Source: Cydia pomonella (Eukaryota > Arthropoda > Insecta > Lepidoptera > Tortricidae). Taken from it: a DNA stretch of 64,000 nt. Location of the stretch: NCBI RefSeq assembly GCF_033807575.1, contig NC_084707.1:10154550-10218549 (forward strand), in the 5' to 3' direction. This document shows, piece after piece, positions 13,301 through 24,647 of this stretch (positions are counted from its first letter, which is position 1; each line of letters starts with the position of its first letter). The notes under the pieces are model-generated. The model was not told the origin of the DNA. It did no database searches and saw nothing but the letters and a program-made list of their open reading frames with translations. The translations under genes and the position numbers were made by a program.

Positions 13301-14630
13301 CAATAGACATGAGAACTATTCGTGATATTAATAGTATATTTTTGGTAGTAGGTGCTAAACAATATAAAAACAACTATAAAAATACTGTAACTTTGGCATG
13401 GTTACAGTATAAGTTGCGGACACCTATTCCACTAGAATCGTAGCTAACGATTTCAGCCGATATGAACCCGTCGATGGTTGATTAGGGCTAGCTTTTGAAT
13501 AAAATGAAAGTACATAATTCCTTCTCCCTGCAGTTTCTCAAAGCTGCATTTTCGATTGCACCCACACAATATCACGGTTACTGTAAAATAATCGTTGTGT
13601 AAATTCCAAACATATCTCGTTTATATTTAAAGCATTTGCCACACGAAAGCTTGAACGTTATGTTAAAATCCTTTATTAGCGTAACAACACGATAAAGCCA
13701 TGTATTTTATTATCGCGAATGAAGTTAGGCAAAAGCCTGACCTTAAATGCACACAACCATGGCCGGCAGACGGCGGGGGCGGTGCAGTGGCGTAGACTAA
13801 CAAACCAGTTTTGCGAAAGAGCCCTTGCGAACTCGTCCAAGATGCTCGGGGACAGGAGAACCGATTCATTGCTTGTTTACTTAAAGTGGATTTTCGTTAA
13901 CAAATTAAAACCAATTACTAATTTTGAATTCTGTTGGACATATTTCTGCCCGGTTTTACTACTTTCAAGGGCCTATATTCCTAAGAGTTTCAACCAAATT
14001 GTAACAAGGTTACTTTAACTGTAAAGTAACCGCTAATACAATCTACTTTTCAAATTCTGGTAAGTAAACTTATTTCTCTTACATTGAATTATATGAAGCA
14101 TGTTAAAGTACGCCATATACTTAAAATCTAAGCAAGATAAAGTATCAACGCCACCATAAACGTCAAAGTTGCTATGGAAATATGACGATTATAGTGGTGT
14201 TACCATATTGTTTCGCTGTAGGTTTAGCTTAGACGGTTAATTTGCATTTTATTCGGGCATATTAAATAGATTGACAGGCAACCTTGCATTAATTTGGCAC
14301 GGCTCAAGAATCAAGACTTTCTTGAATCGAATATCAAACCGGACGCCGTGCACAATACATAGGTACTTTCATCATTCTCATTGGTGGATAGAATGTTATA
14401 TTTCTGAATCACGGTACGTCGGCCAAGGCCCAAAAGAAGTGAATGTAAAATTACTGATCGTAATCAGCGTGATGCATATTATCAGTTCGAGTACTGTACC
14501 TATACGTAAATCAATTTGGATAATATGCAGCTGTATAAATTTATTTCGGGATAAAAAAATAATTTTTAAAATGCATTATGATCTGCATGGCAATTCCCTA
14601 TTTTACTGATACATTTTTACAAGCTTTTAT
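10331..14630. other. Unique non-coding DNA, no supported gene
   Basis: A 136-codon plus-strand frame (10443-10853) overlaps other long frames on both strands between 10593 and 10926. Such multi-frame openness comes from local GC richness, and no product is recognisable. The same stretch contains the octamer 'atgcaaat' near 10713, which is a POU-factor consensus, so a regulatory element is at least as likely as an exon. Frames at 11906-12208, 13719-14018 and 14271-14609 show no domain. The rest is featureless AT-rich DNA. Confidence 0.35.
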
Positions 14631-14639
14631 TTAACTTGC

Positions 14640-14885
14640 CGTATGTATGCATGTTTGTGTGGGTCAAATCTTGGATGCTAAATTTGACCTATTTCCCGGT
14701 TTTCGTTTGAGCTGAAATTTTGCATGAAGTCGGGTGACAATGCAATATTATGGTACCATCGAATCGAACTGATCTGATGATGAAGACAGGAGGAGGCCAT
14801 AGGAACTCCGTGATAAAACAACGCAACCTAATTGTGTTTGTGGCTTTTGGAATTGTCTCGATGAGTATTAGTTGTGTGTGGAAAG
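14640..14885. repeat. Dispersed repeat of lepidopteran type
   Basis: The block containing 'gagctgaaattttgcatgaa', 'gggtgacaatgcaatattat', 'acaggaggaggccatagg' and 'aattgtctcgatgagtatta' reads like a family I have seen repeatedly in lepidopteran sequence. No second copy lies in this window, so the call rests on recognition alone. It has no coding content and its class is unknown. Confidence 0.5.
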
Positions 14886-15395
14886 AAAAGGACAGTCAGC
14901 GATAAAAGCTTGTACCGAAAATGTTTTTTTTTTTTTTTCAATAACTAAAATAGGTAGTAGGCAATTACTAACTGTTTCTCAGTTACCATCTTACAATCAG
15001 GACATCTATTGTATCTGGGTCGAAATTCTTTTCGTTGTCTTGTTTTGGACCACTCTGTAACGCTTGTATTTCTGTATTTTATTACATAAATAAAAAAGAC
15101 GAGTGCTATTGCATGTCTTTTTAGCTGTAGATTACATTTACCATGAGAAAAATTAAAAACTAAATTTTATCTCATACACAAAGCTGCACCCAGTCATATT
15201 TTTTGGGGACAAAAAACAAGACAACGAAAAGAATTTTGACCCATCTAATAAACCTATCTATTCAATGTATTGAAAGTTATAATACAAAAAATAATATGCT
15301 CAATATCATTATCTCTTTTGTACCACCGAAAAACCAAGTCATGGCCGTATGCCTAGTAAAACACGTAGGTTTCCGTCTGTGTACGTATAGTTTTA
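14886..15395. other. AT-rich non-coding DNA
   Basis: Contains a 15-base T run at about 14924-14938. Short frames at 14872-15060 and 15203-15409 have no recognisable content. Confidence 0.45.
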
Positions 15396-15652
15396 TTTTC
15401 TCATTTTAAAACGACTAGCTAGCTAGAAGGTATAGGTATCTATGCCTGTAATTAGTTTATGTAGCTTCAGATACCATAGTTTACAGAATATAAATACAGC
15501 GAATTTAATTTTTCATGTTTTTGCTCTATTTCATTTGTTTATAAGCTGGAGCTAAATAAAATACACGCATAGATCTACTTCATGTCATTTTATGTGCAAA
15601 GTTTCATTACAATCCAACACGTAAGTTTAAAATAAGAACGAAACGCCGTTTT
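15396..15652 (+). mobile_element. Partial copy of the 44-kb TIR element
   Basis: Colinear with 44098-44400: both contain 'tcattttaaaacgactagct', 'attagtttatgtagcttcag', 'ataccatagtt', a 'cttca/tctcatgtcatt' segment and 'gtttcattaca'. Here the outer terminal arms seen at 44 kb ('gggaccccagcaagctcgg' and its partner) are absent, so this copy has lost both ends. It is non-coding. Confidence 0.8.
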
Positions 15653-15671
15653 TGTATGTATGTATGTATGT
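15653..15671. repeat. (TGTA)n microsatellite
   Basis: About five units of TGTA between the TIR-element fragment and the LINE tail. On the minus strand this is (TACA)n directly following the LINE 3' end, so it may be the simple-repeat tail of that LINE. Confidence 0.7.
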
Positions 15672-15841
15672 CACTTTATTGCACATAAACAGGTTAACAT
15701 AAAACAGACAAAACAAAACAAAACAAAACAAGAAATGTTATGTACACAAGCAAACTTATCCCTAAAAGGGATCTCTTCCAGCTAACCTTTGAGAAAATGC
15801 GAAAGGAAAACGTGAAATTCAGTCGAGCTTGCTACGGACAC
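15672..15841 (-). mobile_element. 3'-UTR fragment of a LINE, minus strand
   Basis: Read on the minus strand the fragment ends with 'tgtgcaataaagtga' followed by (CATA)n, the polyadenylation-like end and simple tail of many Jockey/CR1-type LINEs. Other features are a (ACAAA)n run at about 15707-15731 and the motif 'cccttttagggataag' (minus strand). No coding part remains. The family is recognised by its 3' end only. Confidence 0.55.
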
Positions 15842-18800
15842 TTAGTATATACATTTTAAAATACAAACATTTAATCTGTCAACAATTAATGAGCGAATTT
15901 CTAAAAATAAACAATGAAAAACAAAATTAATAATAATAAATGCTATTCTGCTTTGGTCTTTACAGAACATTAACTCTGCCTGAGATGGCTGAGATACCTA
16001 CGGCAGTTTCGTAGTTTAATTAAAGAATGACTTTGAGAAGAAAATTATAATGAAAAAATTAAACAAATTAAATTAATTTTTCATAACCTGCCTCATGTAA
16101 TTAAATAGGGTGCTACTTAATTGCCCTACATTATAACAATGGGGTATATCAATAACGACCCCTGTGCAAGACGCTGCAAAAAATATTACGTCACGCTTAC
16201 AAAATTAACCCTTCGACGGACATGACTCATTACAGGGCTACCAGGAAATATCATTAAATTTTCACGATGGCGTTTTATGTTACCCGTGTCGCCGGTTTCG
16301 CGACTTCATGCATATTTATCAAAATAACAGCCGATTGAAAGGCTGCATACAAACACGCACTGATGGGGGTAGTATAGTTTGCGGAATTGGAGTTTACTGC
16401 TGTGGTATGAAGGGTAGTTTTGCACGTGGACTGGACGTTTCAGACGCCCAGCAGTCGCCGTCGTCGGTCTGTCATTACGCGCCCCTGCCGGAGGGTGGAC
16501 TGCGTTCCGCGAAATCGGACGGTGACTCAGACCACTCGGTCGCGGGGAAGCAGTGCTCGATCATTCTGATCCGTTAATTGCGTGTCGTGCGGTTTGTCGA
16601 TCGATGGAATACATTTTTATTGATAACCCATTTTTTGTGACTGTAAAGTATGGTTTACAGAACAGCGACAAGAAGATTTGAAGCTTGCAGGTCCGTTGGA
16701 ACATGAGTATATAATAAGAATTGTGCTAATATCAAAAAGTTTGAAATGTATTTCAAAGGAAAATTATTAATCGAAAAATCTTATTTACACCTCGAAACAG
16801 CTATAAAATAAATGGAACATGTGCAACTGGCATATTTTAATATACGTATATAGCTTAGTCGTGCCAAAAATAAAACACAAAAATGATAAGGAAGATTTTA
16901 TACGTCTAATATTCTTGAGTATTATTTATTCATCAGCATTCACTTGATGACAAAATATAACAATAAATCAGTGAAAAGATACCGAAAACCATTTAACCCA
17001 GTGCCCTACATTTTACTAATGACACTTCAAATCAAAATCAACCCTTGTCTTTATAAACGTCTGGACCTTTGAGGTTTAGTTATCGACGTCTGTTCGACAT
17101 TTCATTACTGCGCGCTGCGTGTCGGAGTTTATATAATAACTTAGCTTGAAATTTATTCCCTTTTAGTTATTGCTATCATGATTCCCAGTTATGAAGTATC
17201 TTTATTCTTTAGTATAATGTTGAGTAATTTACTTATGATTTAACATTTACCGTATCAAAGCCATTTAGGGAAGTTTTATTTGAATACTCTGCTATTTTTT
17301 ATGACAATTTACCACTCGATTTTACAACAGCCACCCTCCACGCAAACAGCTTATAACAACAAACAGCAACTTTTTCCCAACAACGCAGTCCAGATACAAG
17401 GTTGTGAAAGTAAAAGTGAAATTAGAACTTTCTCTAGCGAACCAGGAACAAAGCGGCGGTCTGCTGCCCTCGGGAGAATACGCTTGTGGCAGGTGGTTCT
17501 CGCGATCCACGCGAAATTTCATAATTGGCGGAAAAAAATAAAATAAAACGGTCACCACTCCATGCAACAATTTTCTCATTGTGTCAGAGGTCTCTGGGGA
17601 ATGTGCTCCGGACACACAGGCGCGGGACGAGGCGGGTTGACGCTAATTTCTCTCACTCAACAACATATATATTCTTTTGCTCTGACCTACAGTTAATGAC
17701 GACGGAATTGCATTACCAGGCCAAATGATTCTTTGAAATAATCCTATTATTTAAAAGCGAATTTAAATTGAATTAAACCGTTTATTATGGACTGCTATGT
17801 TATCTTGTTAACTATGAGCAGACCAGATGTATTGGGTTTAGGAACATGCGTCGGACAGATGTCGCTGTGTCTGACAATATCTTCGATTGAGGCGGTAAGG
17901 GCTATGTGATATTGGAAGCTTGATGAAACGTTAGTTAAGCATGAATAAAGTACATATTATTTATTTAGAGCTTTACTTGAAATATGGATAAATACTTTCA
18001 ATGAAAGTCTTTCACGCTATTCTGGACTTAAAAGTTACAACATTCTTACAACTTTGCGCGTGTGTGCATCGATGTTTTTATGCTTTTATGAGAGTGCTGT
18101 AAATACTGTATCTCATATTTATTGTTAAGCTTTTGAATTTAACAAAAAAAACTGAAATGGAAAATACTGAAATCACAAATTTTGTATGCGACATCATTAT
18201 GTACATTATGGTTTAACGGTGGCGGTGTATTGGATGCTGAATTGATTGGTAAGTAATTTTCTAATACGGCAATTTATACATTTATGGAAATTTTTCTTCT
18301 TAAAAACAAAGAGGTCGATTTTCAAAATCAAGGAGAGCTGCATTAATTTTAAGTTTCTTACGTAACCAGCAATCGAACTTGGTCTAACCGTAGATTGACA
18401 GCCCAAAATGGAGGAAACCATGTTGCTATGGAGCCCTGTAACTACGATCGCAGGAAAACACCTGTTTAGTCCAATGGTTGACTTGTAGAGAATGCCTGAA
18501 GGCGTTAAATCCGTCATATATACTCTTTTTTTGTATTTTTGTATAATAAAGTTTAAATAATTAAATAAAACACCTTATAAAGAATTATTTCATCTATTAC
18601 AATTTAAATCCATTCATCTCACATTCCCGTTTTAATTGCTCAGTATAGTTTGTTGGCGAATAAACGTAAAAAACGTCACAAATATCCATGTGTTTTAAAG
18701 ATAGCTCTCTGTCTCTCTTTCTATCACAATTTTATCTGCTCATTCTACATTTTCTAAAAATATGATCATCGCTATATTCCAAGCTATCTGGACATGAACA

Positions 18801-19356
18801 CTATTATAAAATTAAAGATAGTAAATATCAATCAAATTGATTGTCATAGTTGTACAGCCAACCCTAAAGATGTGTTTACACTTTTGCATCTTATTAAACT
18901 GTAATAAGGTAATGAATATATGCCTGACGTCGAACGTAATGCGTGATAAATATAAAACTCATAAATCATGTAAATATCATGCGAGCGAGTGACTAAGTAT
19001 AGATTCAAATGAAGTAGGTTCATAAATCATCTAAAACAATGCGGTGTACGCATAAGAATCCTGAATTATTAATAGGCAGCACTCTGACTGTCGATGATGC
19101 TCTTATTTAGGTTTCGGCGACACAGTTGGCGTATTTCCATTCATTGTGTTCGCATTGGCTTGGTATTAAGAATCAATCAATTTAATGCTCGATTTCCTGC
19201 CATCTGTTTCTTGGCGATATCCCTATTTTCGACTTTATTTTGTTTCCAAACGCTGATTTTATTGTTACTTGAATGATATTTAAGGGTTGAGTTGAGGTCG
19301 GGGTTTGGTAAAAATACGAAGTATCGCAAGCTTACATGTTTAAATATTGTAATATA
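15842..19356. other. Unique non-coding DNA with GC-rich islands
   Basis: No gene recognised. About 16270-16600 is GC-rich, with an 89-codon plus-strand frame (16308-16577) whose product has no domain I know. About 17430-17650 is similar, with overlapping frames on both strands. Either could be regulatory or a non-coding exon. Confidence 0.35.
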
Positions 19357-19550
19357 TTTTTTACCTCAGCAGCTCAAACAAGCCTACTTTCGTCACTCCG
19401 GAGTGACGAAAGTGCGACTTTCCTCACTCCAGGAAGTGAGACAAAGTAGCTTTTAATTTAGTGAAGGCTATGAATACAGGAACAAACAAACCTTTACTTG
19501 ATGTTGATTTTTTTTAACCTTTAATATGTTCTCACTACTGAGGTGAAAAG
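19357..19550. mobile_element. MITE-like repeat with 28-bp perfect palindrome
   Basis: Bounded by inverted arms: 'ttttttacctcagcag' on the left and 'ctactgaggtgaaaag' on the right. A second copy lies at 42484-42640. This copy has a perfect 28-bp palindrome at 19386-19413 centred on 'tccgga'; the other copy lacks it, being shorter there by about 30 bases. A LINE is inserted immediately downstream (19557-20651), separating this part from the tail segment at 20658-20775 that is contiguous with it at 42 kb. Confidence 0.75.
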
Positions 19551-19556
19551 TTGTAT

Positions 19557-20651
19557 TTATTTATTATACCTTATTGCACAATACATGAAGGTACAAATGG
19601 CGGACTTAATGCCTTAAGGCATTCTCTACCAGTCAACCAATGGGTTAAACCAGAAAGATTAAGTAGGTGCAGTGTCTTTTAAAGTAAATGAATTTGTAAC
19701 CGAGACTATATATGAATATAAACTATATATTGATAAACTTACACATATACTTAATACAAATAAACATACATATATTAATACATACATAATTATACCAAGT
19801 GTGAATCATTAAGTTGATGAAGAAGAAAGTTTGTCAAGGAAATACTTGCGCAACATGCGCTTGAATGTGAATTTGGTCTGCGCTTGTCTGATAGAGAGAG
19901 TGGGAGAACGTTCCAAAGTCTGATTGCCTGAACAGTGAAAGAATTGGACATGAAACCCGTTCGGTGTTGGGGGACAATGAGCTTAAGACTACGGGAAGAG
20001 CGAAGATCTGTGCCTGGACGTGGGGTAACAAATTTAAATTTCGAACGGAGATAATCTGGGGCGGACGGGTCAAACAAGATTGAGTAGAGAGTACATAGAA
20101 TACGAAGGGACCTACGTTCTCGAATAGGGAGCCAATTAAGTTTTCTATGGAAAGAGGAGATATGGTCATACTTACGAAGTCCGAACACGAACCGAATGCA
20201 GCTATTAAGGAGATAAGAAGCCGGTCAAATTTATTCAAGGAATCTTGATTGAGATTAGTGTAACAAACATCAGCATAATCAAGGACAGGCAGAACAATAA
20301 GAGCTTGGACGAGGAGAGTTCTTGTGCTGACCGGGAGAATTTTTTTAAAACGATAGAGTGCTCTTAACGTGTTAATTACTCTACGACTGACGTCGGACAC
20401 CTGAGGTTCCCACGTGAGCCCATTGTCGATTGTTAGTCCCAGGTTCTTCACTTGCGATGAAAGCGGAATAACTTCTGTTTCAAAGAGAACAGGTGCCAAT
20501 TCAGCAGTATTTACCAAAGCAAGTAAGCGGGTGCTGCCAAGTATTGTGGCCTGGCATTTGGCTGGGTTAACTGTGATTCCAAAGCAATGTGACCAAGTGG
20601 AAATACGGTTAAGGTCTAAGTTTATTTCAGCAATTGCCTGGCCCAGATCCT
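19557..20651 (-). mobile_element. 5'-truncated LINE (CR1/Jockey-type) inserted in a repeat
   Basis: The minus strand carries the C-terminal reverse-transcriptase region, a stop codon, about 250 bases of 3' UTR and a 3' end of 'tgcaataaggtataataaat'. The element is flanked by 'ttgtat' at 19551-19556 and again at 20652-20657, a 6-bp target duplication. The homologous repeat at 42.64 kb is uninterrupted at exactly this point ('aaaagttgtatgcgtca'), which defines the insertion independently. The 5' part, including the endonuclease and the RT catalytic core, is absent, as is usual for LINE copies truncated during target-primed reverse transcription. Confidence 0.9.
19809..20651 (-). pseudogene. LINE reverse-transcriptase C-terminal fragment, frameshifted
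   Basis: Translation begins near 20649 with KDLGQAIAEINLDLNRISTW, continues through LGLTIDNGLTWEPQV and LDYADVCYTNLNQ, then, in another frame, FGLRKYDHISSFHRKLNWLP and HRTGFMSNSFTVQAIRLWN, and finally, in a third frame, FKRMLRKYFLDKL before TAA (19809-19811). Frame changes lie near 20207-20220 and 19889-19897. The 'LG(L/V)..D..L.W..Q' and 'LDYADV' blocks follow the RT thumb region in CR1/Jockey-group LINEs; I cannot fix the clade. The YXDD catalytic box would lie upstream of the truncation. Not functional. Confidence 0.88.
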
Positions 20652-20657
20652 TTGTAT

Positions 20658-20775
20658 GTGTTATACGAGAGCAAAGTTATTTTACATCTCGTGTTTTTGA
20701 CTCAAAATCAACACTCGCAAGAAAAACTAACTTTCCTCTCTTGTTGAACTATTACAGTACATATGGTGCTACTTT
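20658..20775. repeat. Tail segment of the repeat split by the LINE
   Basis: Contains 'acgagagcaaagttatttta' and 'catctcgtgtttttga', then 'aactttcctct'. The same string follows directly on the MITE-like part at 42641-42775. In both places it is flanked by more AT-rich repeat-like DNA. Confidence 0.75.
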
Positions 20776-20974
20776 CCCGCACCCGTACGGGAATGAGCAC
20801 TTTCCGTGCATATGTCGAAATTTTAAAGAGCCATATGTACTGTTAAACGTCGTACGATACACATGCAAATATGTAATTCGCAACTAGTATTGATTTAAAA
20901 CACTCCCTTCGATCGTGTTTTAATTTATCACCACTCGTTGCGAATTTCCCATTCTCTGCACTTGTATCGTAAAT

Positions 20975-21060
20975 AACTATTTCATCACACTTGCTCGAAA
21001 AAGATCTTATTTCATGCAGGTTTACTGAAGGACAAAGGCTTGCATTATTCCCTCGTTTGC
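20975..21060 (+). repeat. Dispersed short repeat (TCATCACACTTGCTCG type)
   Basis: Carries 'ttcatcacacttgctcgaaa', 'atcttatttcatgcagg' and 'tactgaaggacaaaggc'. A minus-strand copy with the same order lies at 41600-41695, and a shorter plus-strand match at 38620-38690. It is non-coding and its class is unknown. Confidence 0.7.
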
Positions 21061-21479
21061 AAAATTACATTAACCCCTCATTGCACAATGTACTATTTCA
21101 CCACACCAGCTCGCAAAGGCTTTCTGTATTTTTTATAAATTGATGAGAAAGTTGCATTTTATCCACAAGAGTGGCGAAGTAATAAAGACGCACATTTTGA
21201 GTTGTTTCCTCATGTTGGCTAGTGGAGTGGATTTTTGAATGATAAATACTTAATCCCATCAAAAACATTTTCATGTAAAATGTTGCTAAGACGAAACCAT
21301 AAGGCTCGAATTGTCAAAAAGTTATCAGATCTGTTGTAGAGCCAAGCTTCTAACTCTTCAAGTCCTAACTTCACAAACTCCCCTAATTTAAAGGGTTGGG
21401 GGTGATTCACTATTAAAAATCCTGAAATACGTATCTGGGGGCATCTTTTACACAATATGCTTTTTTTACTGATTCCTTA
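21061..21479. other. AT-rich repeat-like DNA, no gene
   Basis: A minus-strand frame at 21219-21455 has no recognisable domain. Motifs such as 'atgtactatttcaccacac' resemble the neighbouring dispersed repeat and suggest further decayed copies. Confidence 0.4.
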
Positions 21480-21835
21480 TACAAACTTCAACCCCCTTTT
21501 CCCCCTAGCGCCATTTTCCTCCCCCTGTTCACCTTAACGGGGTGATTTTGGGGTTGAAACTATTATATAACCTTCCTTATAACCAAAACTATCTACATAC
21601 CAAATTTTTACTAAGTCAGTTCAACAGTTATTGATTCCTCATACAAAAATCCACCCCTTTTCACCCCCTTAGGGGCAAACAATTTCAAGTTTTTGATTTT
21701 TTTTTCATGTTTGAGTACTAATACTATCCTACATACCAAATTTCAGCTTCCTAGGACTTCAGGAAGTACCCTAAGGGTTTTGATGATCATTAGTGAGTGA
21801 GTCAGTGACGAAATCGGCGTTTTTTAGATATGAAT
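21480..21835. repeat. Diverged CTTAGGGG-box repeat
   Basis: Two or three poorly conserved units of 'aa..ccacccct(t)ttcaccccc' followed by 'ttaggggcaaa', each with a 'catacaaa' spacer, ending in 'gtgagtgagtcagtga'. The same box structure forms the clear tandem array at 50325-51600, which also ends with 'gtgagtcagccag'. It is non-coding. Confidence 0.65.
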
Positions 21836-22240
21836 AATAAAATTTAAGGGTGAGAGCTATGCAATCGACATTTATTAGGCTTAATAAGTCCACTGTTGAC
21901 ATTATATCCCGAGAATTTTGTTTATTTGGTATAATCCAAACCCAAGTTATGAGGGTTCAAAAAACGATGAAGCGCATCGAGAAACTGTTATTTATTTTGC
22001 CCTTGTGCTTCGCTTTGCTCGTCTTGGCGGGGGCACAGAAGTGCCCCAGATAGCTAGTGTTCAATTGGATTTAATTTTTAATGACAGTAAGTTTCTTCGC
22101 GATCTAGGAAAAACTTGTGTTTCACTCGGTAGCAAAGTTTGTTTTGCCTTGGTGCCTTGAAAACTTCGCAATGCTCAAAATGTCACTTTACTAATTTTCG
22201 CTTGCTCGAGACAACAACTTTGTCCCCTTGTAAAACAAAT
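21836..22240. repeat. Probable dispersed repeat with short open frames
   Basis: Two overlapping plus-strand frames (21850-22053 and 21918-22160) cover the same DNA. Phrases such as 'gtttgttttgccttggtgcc' and 'cttgctcgagacaac' look like a family common in Lepidoptera, but no second copy is in this window. I do not consider either frame a gene. Confidence 0.4.
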
Positions 22241-24647
22241 AACTAATATAGGGGTTTCTACTCTCGTCTGTTATTTATTTGATTTATTCTAAGATATTAG
22301 ATTTGGTTTCTATACTAATGTTAATATAGGTTATGCTTGGCCCCTTGAACCTTATTCCTTGATTCTTTATTTGTCAATAGATAAGATAAAGTTAAGATAA
22401 AACTATTATAATATGTAACTATATAAGATCTCCACATTGTGCCTACAAACTGGCATACAAATATAATTAAACTAGCCTAATTACATGCAAAGTATATTAT
22501 ATATAACTTATCTATGAAGGAACTCGCCCACGGTGTGGAAACATTTCTCACACAGCCAAGCTTTCATCATTTTCGTAAATATTGTATTTTTCCTTTTCAA
22601 TTCATCCGGTAACTTATTATAAATTGTAATGCACACGATGTAAGAATGTTTAGACGCTAATTCTAGTTTCGTAGCTGGTCTGTGTAATTATCCATACAAC
22701 AGAAGTAACTTACGGAGGAAGGAGCCTAAGATTTTATTAGGGGCCCATCATTGGCAAGTTTAGGGTAAAGGTGTTTCAGATATAAGTTAATTATAACCAT
22801 CCGCCATGTTGAACTATATTATATTATATTTATTATATACTATATTTGTACTTTCAAACTTATAATATCTTGGTCTGAATAAAAATAACAGATGTGTTAA
22901 AATTCATAACTTTACTTATATAACGGACCAACCCCTGTATGTATCGTTCATATAAGTGCACGATACACACGTGTGCTAACTCGGCGCACAGACATTAAAG
23001 CTATGTGTATTATTAAAGTTAATTATCTTAAGAGGTTCGATATTATACATGATATCGAACCTTTTTACAGTAATAGAGGCTTTTCAACGAGCGGATGTAT
23101 GTATATACGTATACTTTAATGATTAACATCACTTTAGTATTCGTGCTTCCGGGTTAACACACATGAACCATATCGTTGAAGCCCGTAGGTGCTCAAATGT
23201 CTAATAAGAAAGTTTTCTCATTCAATTTGTCGCACCTTAACATCTTTTATTCTGCGAAATATATCCTTCAGGCCTTATTACTCCGCAATACATACAGAAA
23301 AGTAAGTAAATTGCTTGATCCGTAGCATTGTAAAAGTCTCCCGCGCTCATAAAACTCTCACATATTTCACGACAAATAAACTTTTCATCCAATGAAATTT
23401 TCTTCTCGGGAGGTACTTCACTACAGGTAATATTTCAAAACATGTGTCATTCATAACTTTCGCCTTCGCAATGTCTGTCGATGGAGCTTGAGCGAAAAGG
23501 TCTCAATAATAAATTTTTCGTGAGCCCGCTCTGTTATTCCCCGCGAGCGAGCCAGGTACGTTTTACGGCCGCGCAAGGGAAAATAAACGAAAAATAAAAT
23601 AAAAGTCAAAATGGTCGACATAAAACTATTTGCCTGAATATGCCACACGAAAACTTTTTCAAATATAAACCGGGCATGAATTGGTCATGTATAGTAATGA
23701 AAACCAGAATGCGAATATTTTTAGAGTGAACGGTCGGTGGTATTTCAACAGAGTACAGTTGTTATAGACATGACATATCACGATTTATGGATGCAATAAT
23801 AACTTACTGACGTTTAAGTGTCTCGAAATCATGGGTTACCTGAAACAAGAGAGAACACAATGTGATAAGAGTCATGCGGTTATAGTAGAGTATTGTCGCG
23901 GAAACATAAGCCAGCTTTATGATCCTACAAATATTACTGCTATAACCACTACAATATGAGAAGCGTTTTGGCTTGGCAGTGCCAAATCATAAAATGTTTA
24001 CACAACACTAGTAAAACTACATTAAATTGTAGTCCCTGCCAAGTATGCCTTTCAAGAATAAAGATTTGGTCACATTTATACTATTTATATAGCTTGAATG
24101 TTGTAACTTAAACAGTGTAGTAGGTAACAGTCATATTCATAACTCAGTCAGTTAATAAACATATTTAAAAACGCATTTACCCGATGTGCAAGACCCAAGT
24201 GACCCATAAGCGTTGCGTGACCAAAGTTTTGTACGGAACACTAAAAATTAATTAAATATAATAATAATAGATTTTCTTTTATTAATAGTTGTTTTGGTGA
24301 GGTGTTATTGAGGCTCTGAATAGAAATATTGTGAAGAGTGAAGCGTGGTGGCAACGCCGGTGTCGCGTGCAGCTTCACATTAAAGCACAAAGCACGATAC
24401 TACCGCAATTCTTCGGATCCGCTTCGCACGTACTAAACTGCTTTATATAGTCGTAACTAAGCTCTTTTCCATTTAAACATTTATACAAGGTAAACAAATA
24501 ATTGTAGTGGCATTTCATTATTGTTTTTAGGAAACATTTTGTTTCATTATTAAATCATGATTATCATGAAGCGAAATTAATGCTCGTCTATTTTAAAGCC
24601 CCACGTTGTCGTTTTTTTGGGTTAATTTCTTTATTTGTTTTGGGTTA
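22241..24647. other. Unique AT-rich non-coding DNA
   Basis: No gene recognised. A perfect hairpin lies at 23033-23062: arms 'aggttcgatat' and 'atatcgaacct' with an 8-base loop. About 23450-23580 is slightly GC-rich with a minus-strand frame of no recognisable content. Confidence 0.4.

Noticed and set aside
15653..15731. CRISPR-like or satellite array from TGTA and ACAAA repeats
   Set aside because: Both are simple microsatellites attached to a LINE tail; there are no spacers and the genome is eukaryotic.
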